Source of the DNA: Paenibacillus sp. UNC451MF
GTDB lineage: Bacteria > Bacillota > Bacilli > Paenibacillales > NBRC-103111
NCBI RefSeq assembly: GCF_000686845.1
Contig: NZ_JMLS01000003.1
Span: forward strand, 248,001 to 312,000
Reading direction: 5' to 3'
DNA: 64,000 nt
The position numbers and the translations under genes are program-made. Each line of letters begins with the position of its first letter. Position 1 is the stretch's first letter. Positions 22,677 through 31,992 of the stretch are shown here, in pieces. Under the pieces are notes generated by a model that saw nothing but the letters and a program-made list of their open reading frames with translations, searched no databases and was not told the DNA's origin.

Positions 22677-24026
22677 ATGAGTGAAAAAGCGCAAATAAAA
22701 AATGTTGCTGAAAGTGGCTGGAGATTAACCGGAGGACGACCTTCACTTCCAGAAGCGTACCGTTCATTGAAAATACCGAAGACTGGAAGCTGGCTAAAGA
22801 AGTTTTTGGCTTTTGCAGGACCTGGCTACTTGGTTGCCGTTGGTTATATGGACCCGGGGAACTGGGCTACGGATATTGCGGGCGGATCGATGTTCGGTTA
22901 TTCCTTGCTATCCGTCATTCTAATTTCCAATCTAATGGCTATTTTGCTGCAAGCTCTGGCTGGCAAGCTGGGCATAGTGACCGGCAGAGATTTGGCTCAA
23001 GCCTGTGGAGATCATTATAATAAACCGATCGCTTTTACATTATGGATCTTGTGTGAGCTGGCAATTGCAGCCTGTGATCTGGCTGAAGTCATCGGGTCAG
23101 CTATAGCGTTAAAGCTATTGTTCGGTATTCCGCTTTTATACGGTGTTATGATCACGGCAGTGGACGTTCTTGTAGTGCTGCTGCTTCAGAATAAAGGCTT
23201 TCGTTTCATTGAATCCTTAGTCATTGTTCTTATAGTAACCATCGGCGGCTGTTTCTTAACAGAAATGTTCTTATCCAAGCCGGAAATCGGCGGGATTGCT
23301 AAAGGGTTCATCCCATCAGCCGAAATTATAAGCAATCCGATGATGCTATATATCGCCATAAGTATTTTAGGTGCAACCGTCATGCCGCATAATTTATATT
23401 TGCATTCATCTATTGTACAAACGCGGCAGTTTGAACAAACAAGGGAAGGCAAACGTCAAGCGATTAAATTCGCGACATGGGATTCATCCATTGCCCTATT
23501 TTTCGCATTATTCATCAACGCAGCGATTCTGATCTTGTCTGCCGCAACGTTTCACAGAGCTGGAATGACAGAAGTAGCGGATATTGAGGATGCGTACCAA
23601 TTGCTTACACCTCTGCTTGGAACAACGATTGGAAGTATCTTGTTTGGGGTGGCGCTGCTTGCTTCCGGGCAAAACTCTACATTGACCGGTACCTTAGCAG
23701 GACAGATCGTAATGGAAGGGTTCCTTAACATCAGGCTGCCTGGTTGGTTACGTCGTCTCATTACCCGTCTTATTGCCATCATCCCAGCGGTGATCGTAAC
23801 CGCAATTGCAGGAGAGAAAGGTACAGCTCAACTGCTGATTTTAAGCCAAGTCATTTTATCGCTTCAATTATCTTTTGCAGTCATTCCTTTGGTGAAATTT
23901 ACGAATGATAAAAAGAAAATGGGAGAATTCGTAAATCCGAAATGGCTGAAATGGTTATCCTGGTTCGTAGCTGGAATTATTGCCATACTGAATGCTTATT
24001 TACTAATTCAAACCTTTTTTCTTTAA
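22677..24026 (+). CDS. mntH: Nramp-family Mn2+/divalent metal transporter
   Basis: This 449-residue proton-coupled importer has about eleven membrane helices. The metal-binding motif [11 protein letters not shown] lies in the first helix and [16 protein letters not shown] in the sixth, both hallmark Nramp sequences. The cytosolic N-terminus of about 45 residues is longer than in some MntH proteins. It brings manganese (possibly iron or cadmium) into the cytoplasm. GAGGTGAT precedes the ATG. It is monocistronic, with promoter and terminator, and is likely repressed by a MntR/Fur-type regulator, although the operator is not clear. Confidence 0.88.
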   Translation: MSEKAQIKNVAESGWRLTGGRPSLPEAYRSLKIPKTGSWLKKFLAFAGPGYLVAVGYMDPGNWATDIAGGSMFGYSLLSVILISNLMAILLQALAGKLGIVTGRDLAQACGDHYNKPIAFTLWILCELAIAACDLAEVIGSAIALKLLFGIPLLYGVMITAVDVLVVLLLQNKGFRFIESLVIVLIVTIGGCFLTEMFLSKPEIGGIAKGFIPSAEIISNPMMLYIAISILGATVMPHNLYLHSSIVQTRQFEQTREGKRQAIKFATWDSSIALFFALFINAAILILSAATFHRAGMTEVADIEDAYQLLTPLLGTTIGSILFGVALLASGQNSTLTGTLAGQIVMEGFLNIRLPGWLRRLITRLIAIIPAVIVTAIAGEKGTAQLLILSQVILSLQLSFAVIPLVKFTNDKKKMGEFVNPKWLKWLSWFVAGIIAILNAYLLIQTFFL

Positions 24027-24050
24027 TGGTTGAGCAATCATAAAGTTTTG

Positions 24051-24084
24051 GAATCAAGTCCGATAAATGGCTTGGTTCTTTTTT
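24051..24084 (+). terminator. Rho-independent terminator
   Basis: GAATCAAGTCC (24051-24061) pairs with GGCTTGGTTC (24069-24078), allowing a G-U pair, followed by TTTTTT. Confidence 0.7.
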
Positions 24085-24195
24085 ATTAGATCTTATAGGT
24101 AAGCATTATAAAGACCATAGAATTTATATATTATTGTAATTAAAAGTCCTGCTCTATAATGAAGAAAATAACCATGAGGAATTGAGGGGGATACG

Positions 24196-24882
24196 ATGAA
24201 TGAGAATGTGAGAATCTTATTTAACGAAGTGGCCCAGCAGTACGATCAGCAGCGAAAGCAATTAATTCCATGCTTTGATGATTTTTACGAAACGGCTATA
24301 AGATGGACTTACTCGACCAAAGAATCACCGCGGATATTGGATTTAGGGGCGGGTACAGGACTATTATCAGCAGGTATCCTTCACAAATTTCCTCATGCGC
24401 AATTAACGCTGGTTGACTTGAGTGACAAAATGCTTGAAACCGCACGACAGCGTTTTGCTGATAACCGCAGAATAGAGTACATTGTTGCTGACTATTCACA
24501 GTACGAATTTGATGGACGATATGACATTATCGTGTCATCCTTATCCATTCATCACTTAAGGCATCAGGATAAGAAAGCACTTTTCCATAAACTTTACACT
24601 CTACTGGAAGAGGGTGGAGTTTTTATCAATGCGGATCAAGCGATGGGACTTACTCCATTCATCGATCTCTCATACAAAAAGCAGTGGGAAGCGTGGATTC
24701 GTTCCAATGGTCTCTCAGTAGAAGCGGTAGAGGCGTCCATTGAAAGAAGGAAGCTGGATATTAATGCTACAGTTGAGGATCAAATCCTTTGGCTAGGAGA
24801 AACGGGGTTCTTAGACGTTGACTGTGTTTATAAATACAATGATTTTGCCATTTTCCATGCAAGAAAGCCTGTGGAGGATTAA
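24196..24882 (+). CDS. Class I SAM-dependent methyltransferase
   Basis: The 228-residue protein has motif I ILDLGAGTGLLSAGILHKF near residue 47, the acidic motif II LTLVDLSDKMLE, and the following IEYIVADYSQYEF and YDIIVSSLSIHHL, typical of a seven-strand methyltransferase that binds S-adenosylmethionine. The acceptor is unknown; it resembles the UbiE/COQ5-like and small-molecule group. TTGAGGGGGATACG precedes the ATG. It is monocistronic, with a terminator, and has no obvious link to its neighbours. Confidence 0.82.
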   Translation: MNENVRILFNEVAQQYDQQRKQLIPCFDDFYETAIRWTYSTKESPRILDLGAGTGLLSAGILHKFPHAQLTLVDLSDKMLETARQRFADNRRIEYIVADYSQYEFDGRYDIIVSSLSIHHLRHQDKKALFHKLYTLLEEGGVFINADQAMGLTPFIDLSYKKQWEAWIRSNGLSVEAVEASIERRKLDINATVEDQILWLGETGFLDVDCVYKYNDFAIFHARKPVED

Positions 24883-24896
24883 TATGAAGCAAGAAT

Positions 24897-24926
24897 ACCG
24901 TGAGGGGAGCCTCGCGGTTTTTTTTG
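24897..24926 (+). terminator. Rho-independent terminator
   Basis: ACCGTGAGG (24897-24905) and CCTCGCGGT (24910-24918) form a 9-bp stem with a GGAG loop, followed by a T-run. Confidence 0.85.
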
Positions 24927-24952
24927 CTGAAAATAACGTTTATTTGTGCAAA

Positions 24953-25018
24953 AAGTCAAAATTGTCGACAAGGTAATCAAAATACCGTTAAATATATCCC
25001 AGTCGCTTTGATTATAAT
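24953..25018 (+). promoter_or_regulatory. Tandem TCAAAAT activator sites and promoter of the CUT1 permease operon
   Basis: TCAAAAT occurs at 24956-24962 and again at 24977-24983, 21 bases apart on the same face of the helix. A TATAAT -10 lies at 25013-25018, 30 bases after the second copy, with a poor -35 (about 24990-24995). The layout is that of an AraC-type activator-dependent promoter and is repeated at two other promoters of this locus. Confidence 0.6.
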
Positions 25019-25053
25019 AAACTCAACATTATTGAAGTTGAGGTGATTGCATC

Positions 25054-25986
25054 ATGAATACTAATTCGGCTTCTGCTGCGGTGGAGAAGAATAAACGACG
25101 CAAGAGAGGGCTTCAGAATCGGGAAACGCTAGCGGGATTTTTATTCGTAAGTCCAATGTTGATCGGGGTAACGATCTTGGTACTGCTTCCGATTCTTGCA
25201 ACATTCGTACTTAGCTTTTCGGATTGGAATTTTATTATGGGCTTTAAAGGCTTCAAATGGGCTGGTATGGATAATTACCAGAAATTAGTTACAGATATGA
25301 CTTTTTTAAAGTCTTTCCGAAATAACGCAATATTTTTGCTGACGGTCCCCATTTATTTAATTGTTTCCTTGGTGCTAGCCATACTGATTGATAAAAAAGT
25401 GTACTGGAAAGGCTTTTTCAAAGTCGCTTACTTCATGCCTTATATTTCCAGTGTTGTTGCTGTAGCCATCGTGTGGCAAGTGTTGTTCCATCCTTCGGCT
25501 GGTCCTGTGAATCAATTTTTAATGTCGATCGGGATTTCGAATCCTCCGAAATGGATTGCAGATCCTAACTATGCGCTTATTTCCGTGATGATGATATCGG
25601 TTTGGATTTCCATCGGATTTAATTTGATTGTATATATTGCAGGTTTGCAATCGATTCCTAAGGATTTGTATGAAGCTGCTGATATTGATGGCGCATCCGG
25701 GTGGGTTAAATTCAAAAGCATTACACTGCCTATGCTATCGCCAACTACATTCTTCCTGCTTATTACAGGAATCATCTCTACATTTAAAGTGTTTGACTTG
25801 ATCGCAGTATTGACGCAAGGTGGACCTATTCAATCCACAAGCATGATTGTATGGTACTTGTATGATACGGCATTTACGAATTTGAAAATTGGATATGCAT
25901 CGTCTATGGCGACCGTACTGTTCTTCTGCGTATTAATTATCACGTTCCTTCAATGGATCGGTCAGAAAAAATGGGTAAATTATTAA
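25054..25986 (+). CDS. CUT1 ABC sugar permease, MalF-like
   Basis: The 310-residue inner-membrane permease has a basic N-terminus, six helices (the first VSPMLIGVTILVLLPILAT), and the EAA loop LYEAADIDGASGWVKFKSI. This is the MalF-type half of a carbohydrate importer. It pairs with the next gene, 40 bases downstream, and with the binding protein at 27.0 kb. TGAGGTGATTG precedes the ATG. No ATPase is encoded nearby. The neighbouring lyase and unsaturated glucuronyl hydrolase suggest a uronate-containing oligosaccharide. Confidence 0.88.
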   Translation: MNTNSASAAVEKNKRRKRGLQNRETLAGFLFVSPMLIGVTILVLLPILATFVLSFSDWNFIMGFKGFKWAGMDNYQKLVTDMTFLKSFRNNAIFLLTVPIYLIVSLVLAILIDKKVYWKGFFKVAYFMPYISSVVAVAIVWQVLFHPSAGPVNQFLMSIGISNPPKWIADPNYALISVMMISVWISIGFNLIVYIAGLQSIPKDLYEAADIDGASGWVKFKSITLPMLSPTTFFLLITGIISTFKVFDLIAVLTQGGPIQSTSMIVWYLYDTAFTNLKIGYASSMATVLFFCVLIITFLQWIGQKKWVNY

Positions 25987-26025
25987 TCGACATAAGCTAC
26001 TGAACGAAGAGAAGGTGGGAATAAT

Positions 26026-26859
26026 ATGAGGGAGCCGCTGAGCCTCAAAAAATTGATCGTTACGATCATCATGTTTGCAGTCAGTTTATTGTTTCTAATG
26101 CCGTTCTTCTGGATGCTTTCTGCATCCTTCAAAATGGAATCCGACGTATTTAACTTTCCTATCGATTGGATCCCTAAGCATTGGAACGCAATCAATAACT
26201 ATAAGGAAGTTTGGTTCGGACAATATCCGTTTTATCTGTATTACTGGAACTCTATTAAGATTACTGTCGTGACAACGATTATTTCGGTTACTGTATCAGC
26301 ATTGGCTGCCTATGGATTCTCCAAAGTGCAGTTTGCAGCAAGCAAATGGCTGTTCCTTATCGTTCTTACAACCTATATGGTCCCGTCTCAAGCTGTACTG
26401 GTTCCACAGTTTATTTTGTACCGCTTCATCGGATTGTTTGACAATCATATCGGGCTTATCCTTATTGGAAGCTTTAGCGTTCTAGGAACCTTTATGCTCC
26501 GACAATTTTTTATGGGTCTTCATAATGATTTTATTGAGTCTGCAAAGATTGATGGTGCGGGCCACTGGAAAATTTTCTGGAACATTGCATTACCATTGGT
26601 TCGTCCTGCAGTAGCAACATATGCTATCCTTCGTTTTATCTGGACTTGGAACGATTATCAGAACGCTTTGATTTTCTTGCGTACGGACAAGCTGTTCACG
26701 ATCCAATTAGCTATGCAGAAGTTTACATCCTTGAGCGGTGAGTTCTACTCCCTAATCATGGCTGCTGCGGTATCGGCGATTCTTCCATTGCTTATTATTT
26801 TCATCATTGGTCAAAAAAGTGTTATTGAAGGCATTGCAATGGGCGGAGTTAAAGGATAA
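26026..26859 (+). CDS. CUT1 ABC sugar permease, MalG-like
   Basis: The 277-residue permease has six helices, with the MalG-type first loop FWMLSASFKMESDVF, the central YMVPSQAVLVPQFILYR, the EAA loop FIESAKIDGAGHWKIFWNI, and the terminal IEGIAMGGVKG. It completes the permease pair. GAGAAGGTGG precedes the ATG. The next gene, the binding protein, has its own activator-type promoter in the 136-base gap, which allows it to be made in excess. Confidence 0.88.
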   Translation: MREPLSLKKLIVTIIMFAVSLLFLMPFFWMLSASFKMESDVFNFPIDWIPKHWNAINNYKEVWFGQYPFYLYYWNSIKITVVTTIISVTVSALAAYGFSKVQFAASKWLFLIVLTTYMVPSQAVLVPQFILYRFIGLFDNHIGLILIGSFSVLGTFMLRQFFMGLHNDFIESAKIDGAGHWKIFWNIALPLVRPAVATYAILRFIWTWNDYQNALIFLRTDKLFTIQLAMQKFTSLSGEFYSLIMAAAVSAILPLLIIFIIGQKSVIEGIAMGGVKG

Positions 26860-26870
26860 TTCGACTTGGA

Positions 26871-26935
26871 AAGTCAAAAAAATTGTAAAAAAGTCAAAAT
26901 CCGCGTATGGATCGACATGCAGTAATTGGTACAAT
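26871..26935 (+). promoter_or_regulatory. Tandem TCAAAA(A/T) sites and promoter of the binding-protein gene
   Basis: AAGTCAAAAA (26871-26880) and AAGTCAAAAT (26891-26900) are direct repeats exactly 20 bases apart. The -10 TACAAT lies at 26930-26935, 30 bases after the second copy, and the -35 is poor. The geometry is the same as upstream of the permease operon. Confidence 0.6.
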
Positions 26936-26995
26936 CTCAGAGTAAGCTTGATGAAACCAACATAGCGAGTTTCAAAACAAGGAGGGTACTTAAAG

Positions 26996-28363
26996 ATGAA
27001 CAAGAAAATAGGCGCTGGCGTATTGACCAGTGTAATGGCTCTAGGCGTACTGGCAGGCTGCGGCGGCGGTAGTACCGGAGACCAAAAAGATGCCCAAGGC
27101 GGTGCGGGTAAAACAACCGAGCTAAGATTTTATACATTCGGTACGGAAGGCAACTACAACTGGAAAAAAACTATCGCAGCTTATGAAGAGAAAAATCCAG
27201 GAATTAAAATCAACCTGATCGGTTTGAGCGAAAAAGGCGATACGCAAGAGGCTTTGAAAAAGCTTGACTTGGCAGCAGCATCCGGCGAAGCCATGGACGT
27301 TCTTATGTTCAGTGACGCTGCCAGCTATGCACAGCGTGTAGCTCTTGGAATGGTTGCTCCGATCGATGATTATATCAATAAAGACGGCTATAAGGTCAAT
27401 GATGAATATAAAGTAGATACGAAGCTGAACGGCAAGTATTATGCATTGCCAGGTAAATTCAACCCTTGGTACGTACTGCTTAATAAAAACATGCTGGATG
27501 CAGCAGGCTTGAAAGTCCCTACGGATTGGACATGGGATGACTTCATGGATTATGCTAAGAAAATGACGCAAGGCGAAGGAGCTAACAAAGTTTACGGAAC
27601 GTACTTCCACGGACCGCAAAATGGTGGCTGGCTCGACTACGCTAAGTTAGCTATGGAAAACCAACCGGAAAATCCAGAGTTTATTAAAGCGGACGGATCT
27701 TCCAACATGGATAGCCCGTTGTTCAAAAAATCGCTTGAGATTCGTGTGAAAATGGAGAAGGAAGATAAATCGGCTACTCCTTACGCAGATATGCTTTCTC
27801 AGAAATTAAACTACCGTACTCAATTCTTTAATCAAAAAGCGGCTATGATCGTAACAGGCAGCTGGATGAATACTGAATTGGGTGGTACCGATCAAGTTCC
27901 ATTGAACTTTAATGTGGCTGTTGCTCCATTCCCTAAAAATAACGCAAGCGATCCAAGCGGTTACGCTACCGTTACTACTGACTATATGTCCGTAGCGGCT
28001 GCTTCCCAACATAAAGATGAAGCTTACAAATTCATTCGTTGGATGACTACAGACGGTCAATTGGTTCAAGGAAAGAACGTTCCATCTTGGAGCAAAGTGA
28101 AACAAGAAGACCTTGGTAAAATTATTGAAACCATTTTGAGTGCAACGAAAAACCCTGAGAAAGTCGACAAAGCATCTTTGGTTAGCGTGCTTTCCAATGC
28201 CAAGTCCTCGGCAATCGTACCACCGGTATCTTACCAAGCTGAGGTGTACAAAGCAGTTAACGAAGAATTCGAGAAGCTGATCTTGGGTAAACAAGATATC
28301 GATACTACAGTTAAAGCTTCTCAAGAACGGGTAAATAGCATTATCGCGTCCAATAAAAAGTAA
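26996..28363 (+). CDS. Extracellular sugar-binding lipoprotein (family 1)
   Basis: This 455-residue lipoprotein has signal peptide MNKKIGAGVLTSVMALGVLAG with lipobox LAGC and a Gly-rich start of the mature part. It has the ABC family 1 binding fold: ELRFYTFGTEGNYNWKKTI, the hinge segment YYALPGKFNPWYVLLNK and LKVPTDWTWDDFMDYAKKM. It delivers substrate to the MalF/MalG-like pair just upstream. GGAGGGT precedes the ATG. Codon use is notably regular and the gene has its own promoter and a strong downstream hairpin, consistent with high expression. Confidence 0.9.
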   Translation: MNKKIGAGVLTSVMALGVLAGCGGGSTGDQKDAQGGAGKTTELRFYTFGTEGNYNWKKTIAAYEEKNPGIKINLIGLSEKGDTQEALKKLDLAAASGEAMDVLMFSDAASYAQRVALGMVAPIDDYINKDGYKVNDEYKVDTKLNGKYYALPGKFNPWYVLLNKNMLDAAGLKVPTDWTWDDFMDYAKKMTQGEGANKVYGTYFHGPQNGGWLDYAKLAMENQPENPEFIKADGSSNMDSPLFKKSLEIRVKMEKEDKSATPYADMLSQKLNYRTQFFNQKAAMIVTGSWMNTELGGTDQVPLNFNVAVAPFPKNNASDPSGYATVTTDYMSVAAASQHKDEAYKFIRWMTTDGQLVQGKNVPSWSKVKQEDLGKIIETILSATKNPEKVDKASLVSVLSNAKSSAIVPPVSYQAEVYKAVNEEFEKLILGKQDIDTTVKASQERVNSIIASNKK

Positions 28364-28384
28364 GCAATCCGGTCATATTAATAA

Positions 28385-28419
28385 AAGGAGGGGTGGCTCC
28401 AAGCCTACCTCTTCTTTTG
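28385..28419 (+). terminator. Strong hairpin between the binding-protein and sensor kinase genes
   Basis: The arm 28385-28398 (AAGGAGGGGTGGCT) pairs almost fully with 28402-28416 (AGCC, bulged T, ACCTCTTCTT) and is followed by T-rich sequence. It is a terminator or partial attenuator that would keep kinase levels below those of the binding protein. Confidence 0.6.
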
Positions 28420-28475
28420 TTCGTTGTACATAAATCAGATTCAATACATAGAAGAAAGGGCGGGAGGCCGCTTTT

Positions 28476-30299
28476 ATGAACAAAAAGATTCGTCAATGGT
28501 TATCGTCCCGCTCGTTCCGTTTTAAGCTCATGATTACGTCTATTATCTGTATTCTTATACCCGGTTGCTTTACACTCATTATGTATAATTACTTAACCCA
28601 GGATGCGGTTAAGCAGCAGGCTATTTCCAACTCTCAGGAATCCATGCTATTGGTGAACAACTATGTTACCAACTCGCTCAAATATATGCTCAATGTAGCC
28701 AACTTAATTCAGATGGACTCAGAGCTGAGCTCCATTATGAAACGTAAAGCAACGGGTCAGACCTACACTGGTCCTAATGCGGAGTATGAAGAGTTCAACG
28801 ACCAAAGTAAAATTAGGAATACTATTGAAAATATTACTATTGGCGGGGAACAGTGCTATGTCACCATAATTTTATCCAATGGGGCGTATTATTCCAGTTA
28901 TTCCGTTTATGATTATAACCCGATCGATATGACGAGAGAACCTTGGTTTGCTCAGTTAAATCAATTGTATGGCTTCAATTCTTATTGGGTAGGGGCGTCT
29001 CCAACAGTATTTTTGTCCGAAAAAGAAAAAAATGCTTACCAGCTCTCCGTAGTAAGAACCTTGAGAGAGAAGGAAGGGTTTCAAATCTATGGTTACGTGA
29101 TTGTCACCATTATGGAGAATCAGATGAACCAAAATTTCGAAAAGCTGTCAGACAGCCAGGAATTTATGATTCTCGATTCTAATAATGTGATCATGTCGCA
29201 TAACGATGTTAACCAAATTGGACAAACCTTTCGTTTTCCAACCGGCAGCTCAACGAGCAAGCAGATATCATCTCAAATCGTACATGGAGAGAAAGAGGAT
29301 TATTTACTGACTCAGGAATCATTATTTACAGGATGGAAGCTGGTCTCATTAACTCCTTACCAGACAGCCATCGATAAGATTAAATCCATCTTTACCAATG
29401 TAATTGTGTTCCAGCTCATATCTTTTATAGTGTTCTTACTGCTGCTGCTTTACTTGCTGCGAACGTTCACCAAGCCTCTTGTAGGATTAGGAAAAGTAGC
29501 GATGACCGTGCAGAAAGGCAATCTCGATATCCGTTCGCGAATCCGCGGAGGAGACGAAATCGGACGGCTAGGTTATTTGTTCGACCAGATGCTTGATCGG
29601 ATTAATGAAATGATCGAGGAGGTTTCCCTCACCCAGACACGTAAGCGTAAAGCGGAGCTGGATATGCTGCAAGCACAGATCAATCCTCATTTTCTGTTCA
29701 ACGTATTGAATTCTATCCGAATGAAGGTCATGTTCCGGGGGGATAAGGAAAGCGCTGAAATGATCGGCTCACTCTCTAAGCTGCTGCGAATGACGATTAA
29801 TCAAGACAAAGGTCTCATCACACTGCATGAAGAGATTGAAATCGTGATGGACTACACTCAGTTGATGAATATGCGTCAAAAAGAAAAAGTGCTGCTGCAA
29901 ACGGACATTTCAGCTAATGCCCTCTTGGAGAAGGTGCCGCGGTTTTTTCTTCAGCCCATAATTGAGAATGCTCTGATACATGGATTAAGTCAATCCGGAG
30001 GCATGATTAGAGTGAAGGCATGGGTGGAGGAAGACAAGCTTATCGTTTATGTAGAGGATAATGGAGCGGGAATGGAATTGGAAACCCTGAACAAGATCCG
30101 AGATAGATTAAGAAAAAATATAGACCATGAGCATCCCGAAATGGCGAAGCATCGCGGTTTTTCCAGTATCGGATTGTCAAATGTGAATGAACGGATGCGT
30201 ATGACGTATGGAGATGATTTTGTCATGCAGATGGAGAGCGAATTGGATAGAGGGACGAGAATTACAATGATCATTCCAAGACTGGAGGTGAAGGATTGA
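28476..30299 (+). CDS. YesM-type sensor histidine kinase
   Basis: The 607-residue membrane kinase has an N-terminal helix (about 17-37), an extracellular sensor region, a second helix near 305-325 and a HAMP domain (TKPLVGLGKVAMTVQKGNLD). The His-kinase domain has the phosphoacceptor motif AQINPHFLFNVLNSIR (His about residue 404), and the ATPase domain has PRFFLQPIIENALIHGL and EDNGAGM. This is the LytS/YesM group that pairs with YesN-type AraC regulators to control sugar transporters. The stop overlaps the response-regulator start by one base (TGATG), so the pair is coupled. It likely senses the extracellular oligosaccharide imported by the adjacent transporter. Confidence 0.9.
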   Translation: MNKKIRQWLSSRSFRFKLMITSIICILIPGCFTLIMYNYLTQDAVKQQAISNSQESMLLVNNYVTNSLKYMLNVANLIQMDSELSSIMKRKATGQTYTGPNAEYEEFNDQSKIRNTIENITIGGEQCYVTIILSNGAYYSSYSVYDYNPIDMTREPWFAQLNQLYGFNSYWVGASPTVFLSEKEKNAYQLSVVRTLREKEGFQIYGYVIVTIMENQMNQNFEKLSDSQEFMILDSNNVIMSHNDVNQIGQTFRFPTGSSTSKQISSQIVHGEKEDYLLTQESLFTGWKLVSLTPYQTAIDKIKSIFTNVIVFQLISFIVFLLLLLYLLRTFTKPLVGLGKVAMTVQKGNLDIRSRIRGGDEIGRLGYLFDQMLDRINEMIEEVSLTQTRKRKAELDMLQAQINPHFLFNVLNSIRMKVMFRGDKESAEMIGSLSKLLRMTINQDKGLITLHEEIEIVMDYTQLMNMRQKEKVLLQTDISANALLEKVPRFFLQPIIENALIHGLSQSGGMIRVKAWVEEDKLIVYVEDNGAGMELETLNKIRDRLRKNIDHEHPEMAKHRGFSSIGLSNVNERMRMTYGDDFVMQMESELDRGTRITMIIPRLEVKD

Positions 30300-31912
30300 T
30301 GTATAAAGTTATGCTAGTGGACGATGATTACCCAGTCCTTGAATTTTTATCAGAGGCTATTCATTGGAATGATTTCGATCTAGAGCTTCAAGGGTGCTAC
30401 GAGAATGGAGCAGTAGCCCTAGAGCATGCGGAGCAGGAAATGCCGGATATATTAATTACAGATATAGGTATGCCCAAAATGAACGGACTTGATCTGATCA
30501 GTATGCTGAGAGAACGCAAGCCGAATCTCCGCGTTGCTATTTTATCGTGTCATGACGAATTCTATTACGCGCAACAAGCCGTCAAGCTGAACGTGCAGGA
30601 TTATGTCCTGAAGGACACGCTTGATCCCGAGGATTTAGAAAAGCTTCTGCTGCAATTCAAAGCTAGTCTTGATCAGGAGGAACGTGTACAGACGCATCAG
30701 CATCAGCTTCAGCATATGGTAGACCGCAATAAGGAGCTGCTCAAGGAAAAATTCATCCGCAGAACGCTGCAGCAGCCCATTCTGGATCCAAAAGATTGGC
30801 TGGAGGAAGCGAGATCCTTCGATCTTTCATTAGAGGGAATGGCCTGCTTGCCGATACTCGGGATTATCGATGGATACCGATCAGCGAAGCAGCGTTTCAT
30901 GTCCGACGATATCCTCCGGTTTGCTGTCGATAATGTGATTGGGGAAGTGAGTGCGCGCGAGCCGCTGCGTGCTGTCCATTTTGCCTATGGGAGTAAGGAA
31001 TCGTTCTTTCTGTTCCCTTTTCATTCGACATTGAAAATGAATCCGTTCGACGAAGTCGCGGCAAGAATGAAGCAGATTCAAAATGCGCTCCGCAAATTTT
31101 TGAAAATATCGATGTCTTTCATTATAGGAGAGGTCTGCCATCATCCGGAAGATATCAAAGCGGCACTGATTAGCTTGAGGGCTAGCTCCGTTCAAAGGTT
31201 CTATATGGAGGAAAGCAGTATTGCTAAGAAACGCCCTCTGCCTCAAGGAAATATGGATTTATTCTCATGGTACGATCAAGCAAGTACCGAGCTGAAGGAA
31301 ATGATTCTGGAGAAAAACACAGGGATCATTGTGCCAACGGTTAAACATTGGATGGAATTTTTGAAGGAGCATGCATTTGAACCTGAGAAGGTCAAGGACT
31401 GGGTTTTGAAGTTGCTGCTTGATCTGAAGCTTAAGCTGCAATCACTCCAATATTTTCGCTCCACGTATGAAGTCGATATTTTACATAAAGAAATATTGGA
31501 GATCGATTCCTTATTCGAGCTGGAGAACTGGCTGGTCGAGCATTTTCAATCCGTGATCGCTCTTGCCGGTGAAATAGGAGAACAGGGAAAACGTTCGGAA
31601 GTGGTCCAGGCCTGCCATTACGTATCACTTCATTTGGACAAGCGGATCAGTCTGGAGGAGGTTGCAGACCACTTATTTTTGAACAGCAGCTATTTCAGCC
31701 GTCTATTTAAGAAAGAAACTGGGGAAACCTTTATAGAATACGTAACCCGTATGAAAATGAATCGAGCCAAGGAGCTGTTAGATCAAACCAACCATCCGGT
31801 AGGCAAAATATGCGAGATGCTCGGTTATGACAATCAAAGCTATTTTATAAAAATATTTAAAAATTTAGCAGGTGTCACACCCATGGAGTACAGAGGTCAA
31901 AAAACCTCTTGA
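30299..31912 (+). CDS. YesN-type response regulator with AraC DNA-binding domain
   Basis: The 537-residue protein has an N-terminal receiver domain (MLVDDDYPVLEF; phosphorylated Asp about residue 55 in ILITDIGMPKMNG; Lys in YVLKDTL). A long middle region is followed by a C-terminal AraC domain (about 435-535) with ISLEEVADHLFLNSSYFSRL and ICEMLGYDNQSYFIKIFK. It receives phosphate from the kinase just upstream and should activate nearby promoters. Tandem TCAAAA(A/T) repeats before the permease, binding-protein and lyase genes are the likely sites; one copy lies inside the 3' end of this gene. Confidence 0.9.
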   Translation: MYKVMLVDDDYPVLEFLSEAIHWNDFDLELQGCYENGAVALEHAEQEMPDILITDIGMPKMNGLDLISMLRERKPNLRVAILSCHDEFYYAQQAVKLNVQDYVLKDTLDPEDLEKLLLQFKASLDQEERVQTHQHQLQHMVDRNKELLKEKFIRRTLQQPILDPKDWLEEARSFDLSLEGMACLPILGIIDGYRSAKQRFMSDDILRFAVDNVIGEVSAREPLRAVHFAYGSKESFFLFPFHSTLKMNPFDEVAARMKQIQNALRKFLKISMSFIIGEVCHHPEDIKAALISLRASSVQRFYMEESSIAKKRPLPQGNMDLFSWYDQASTELKEMILEKNTGIIVPTVKHWMEFLKEHAFEPEKVKDWVLKLLLDLKLKLQSLQYFRSTYEVDILHKEILEIDSLFELENWLVEHFQSVIALAGEIGEQGKRSEVVQACHYVSLHLDKRISLEEVADHLFLNSSYFSRLFKKETGETFIEYVTRMKMNRAKELLDQTNHPVGKICEMLGYDNQSYFIKIFKNLAGVTPMEYRGQKTS

Positions 31913-31958
31913 ATAAGTCAAAATAGTATCATTTCCCACGGCCATTCAGTAGTATGAT
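31897..31958 (+). promoter_or_regulatory. Tandem TCAAAA(A/T) sites and promoter of the lyase-GH88 operon
   Basis: TCAAAAAA starts at 31897 (inside the regulator gene end) and TCAAAAT lies at 31918-31924, 21 bases apart. TATGAT at 31953-31958 is the -10, 29 bases after the second copy. The -35 is poor. This is the third instance of the same promoter layout. Confidence 0.55.
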
Positions 31959-31992
31959 AGAGAAAGTAATCTATACACTACGGAGGCGCATT

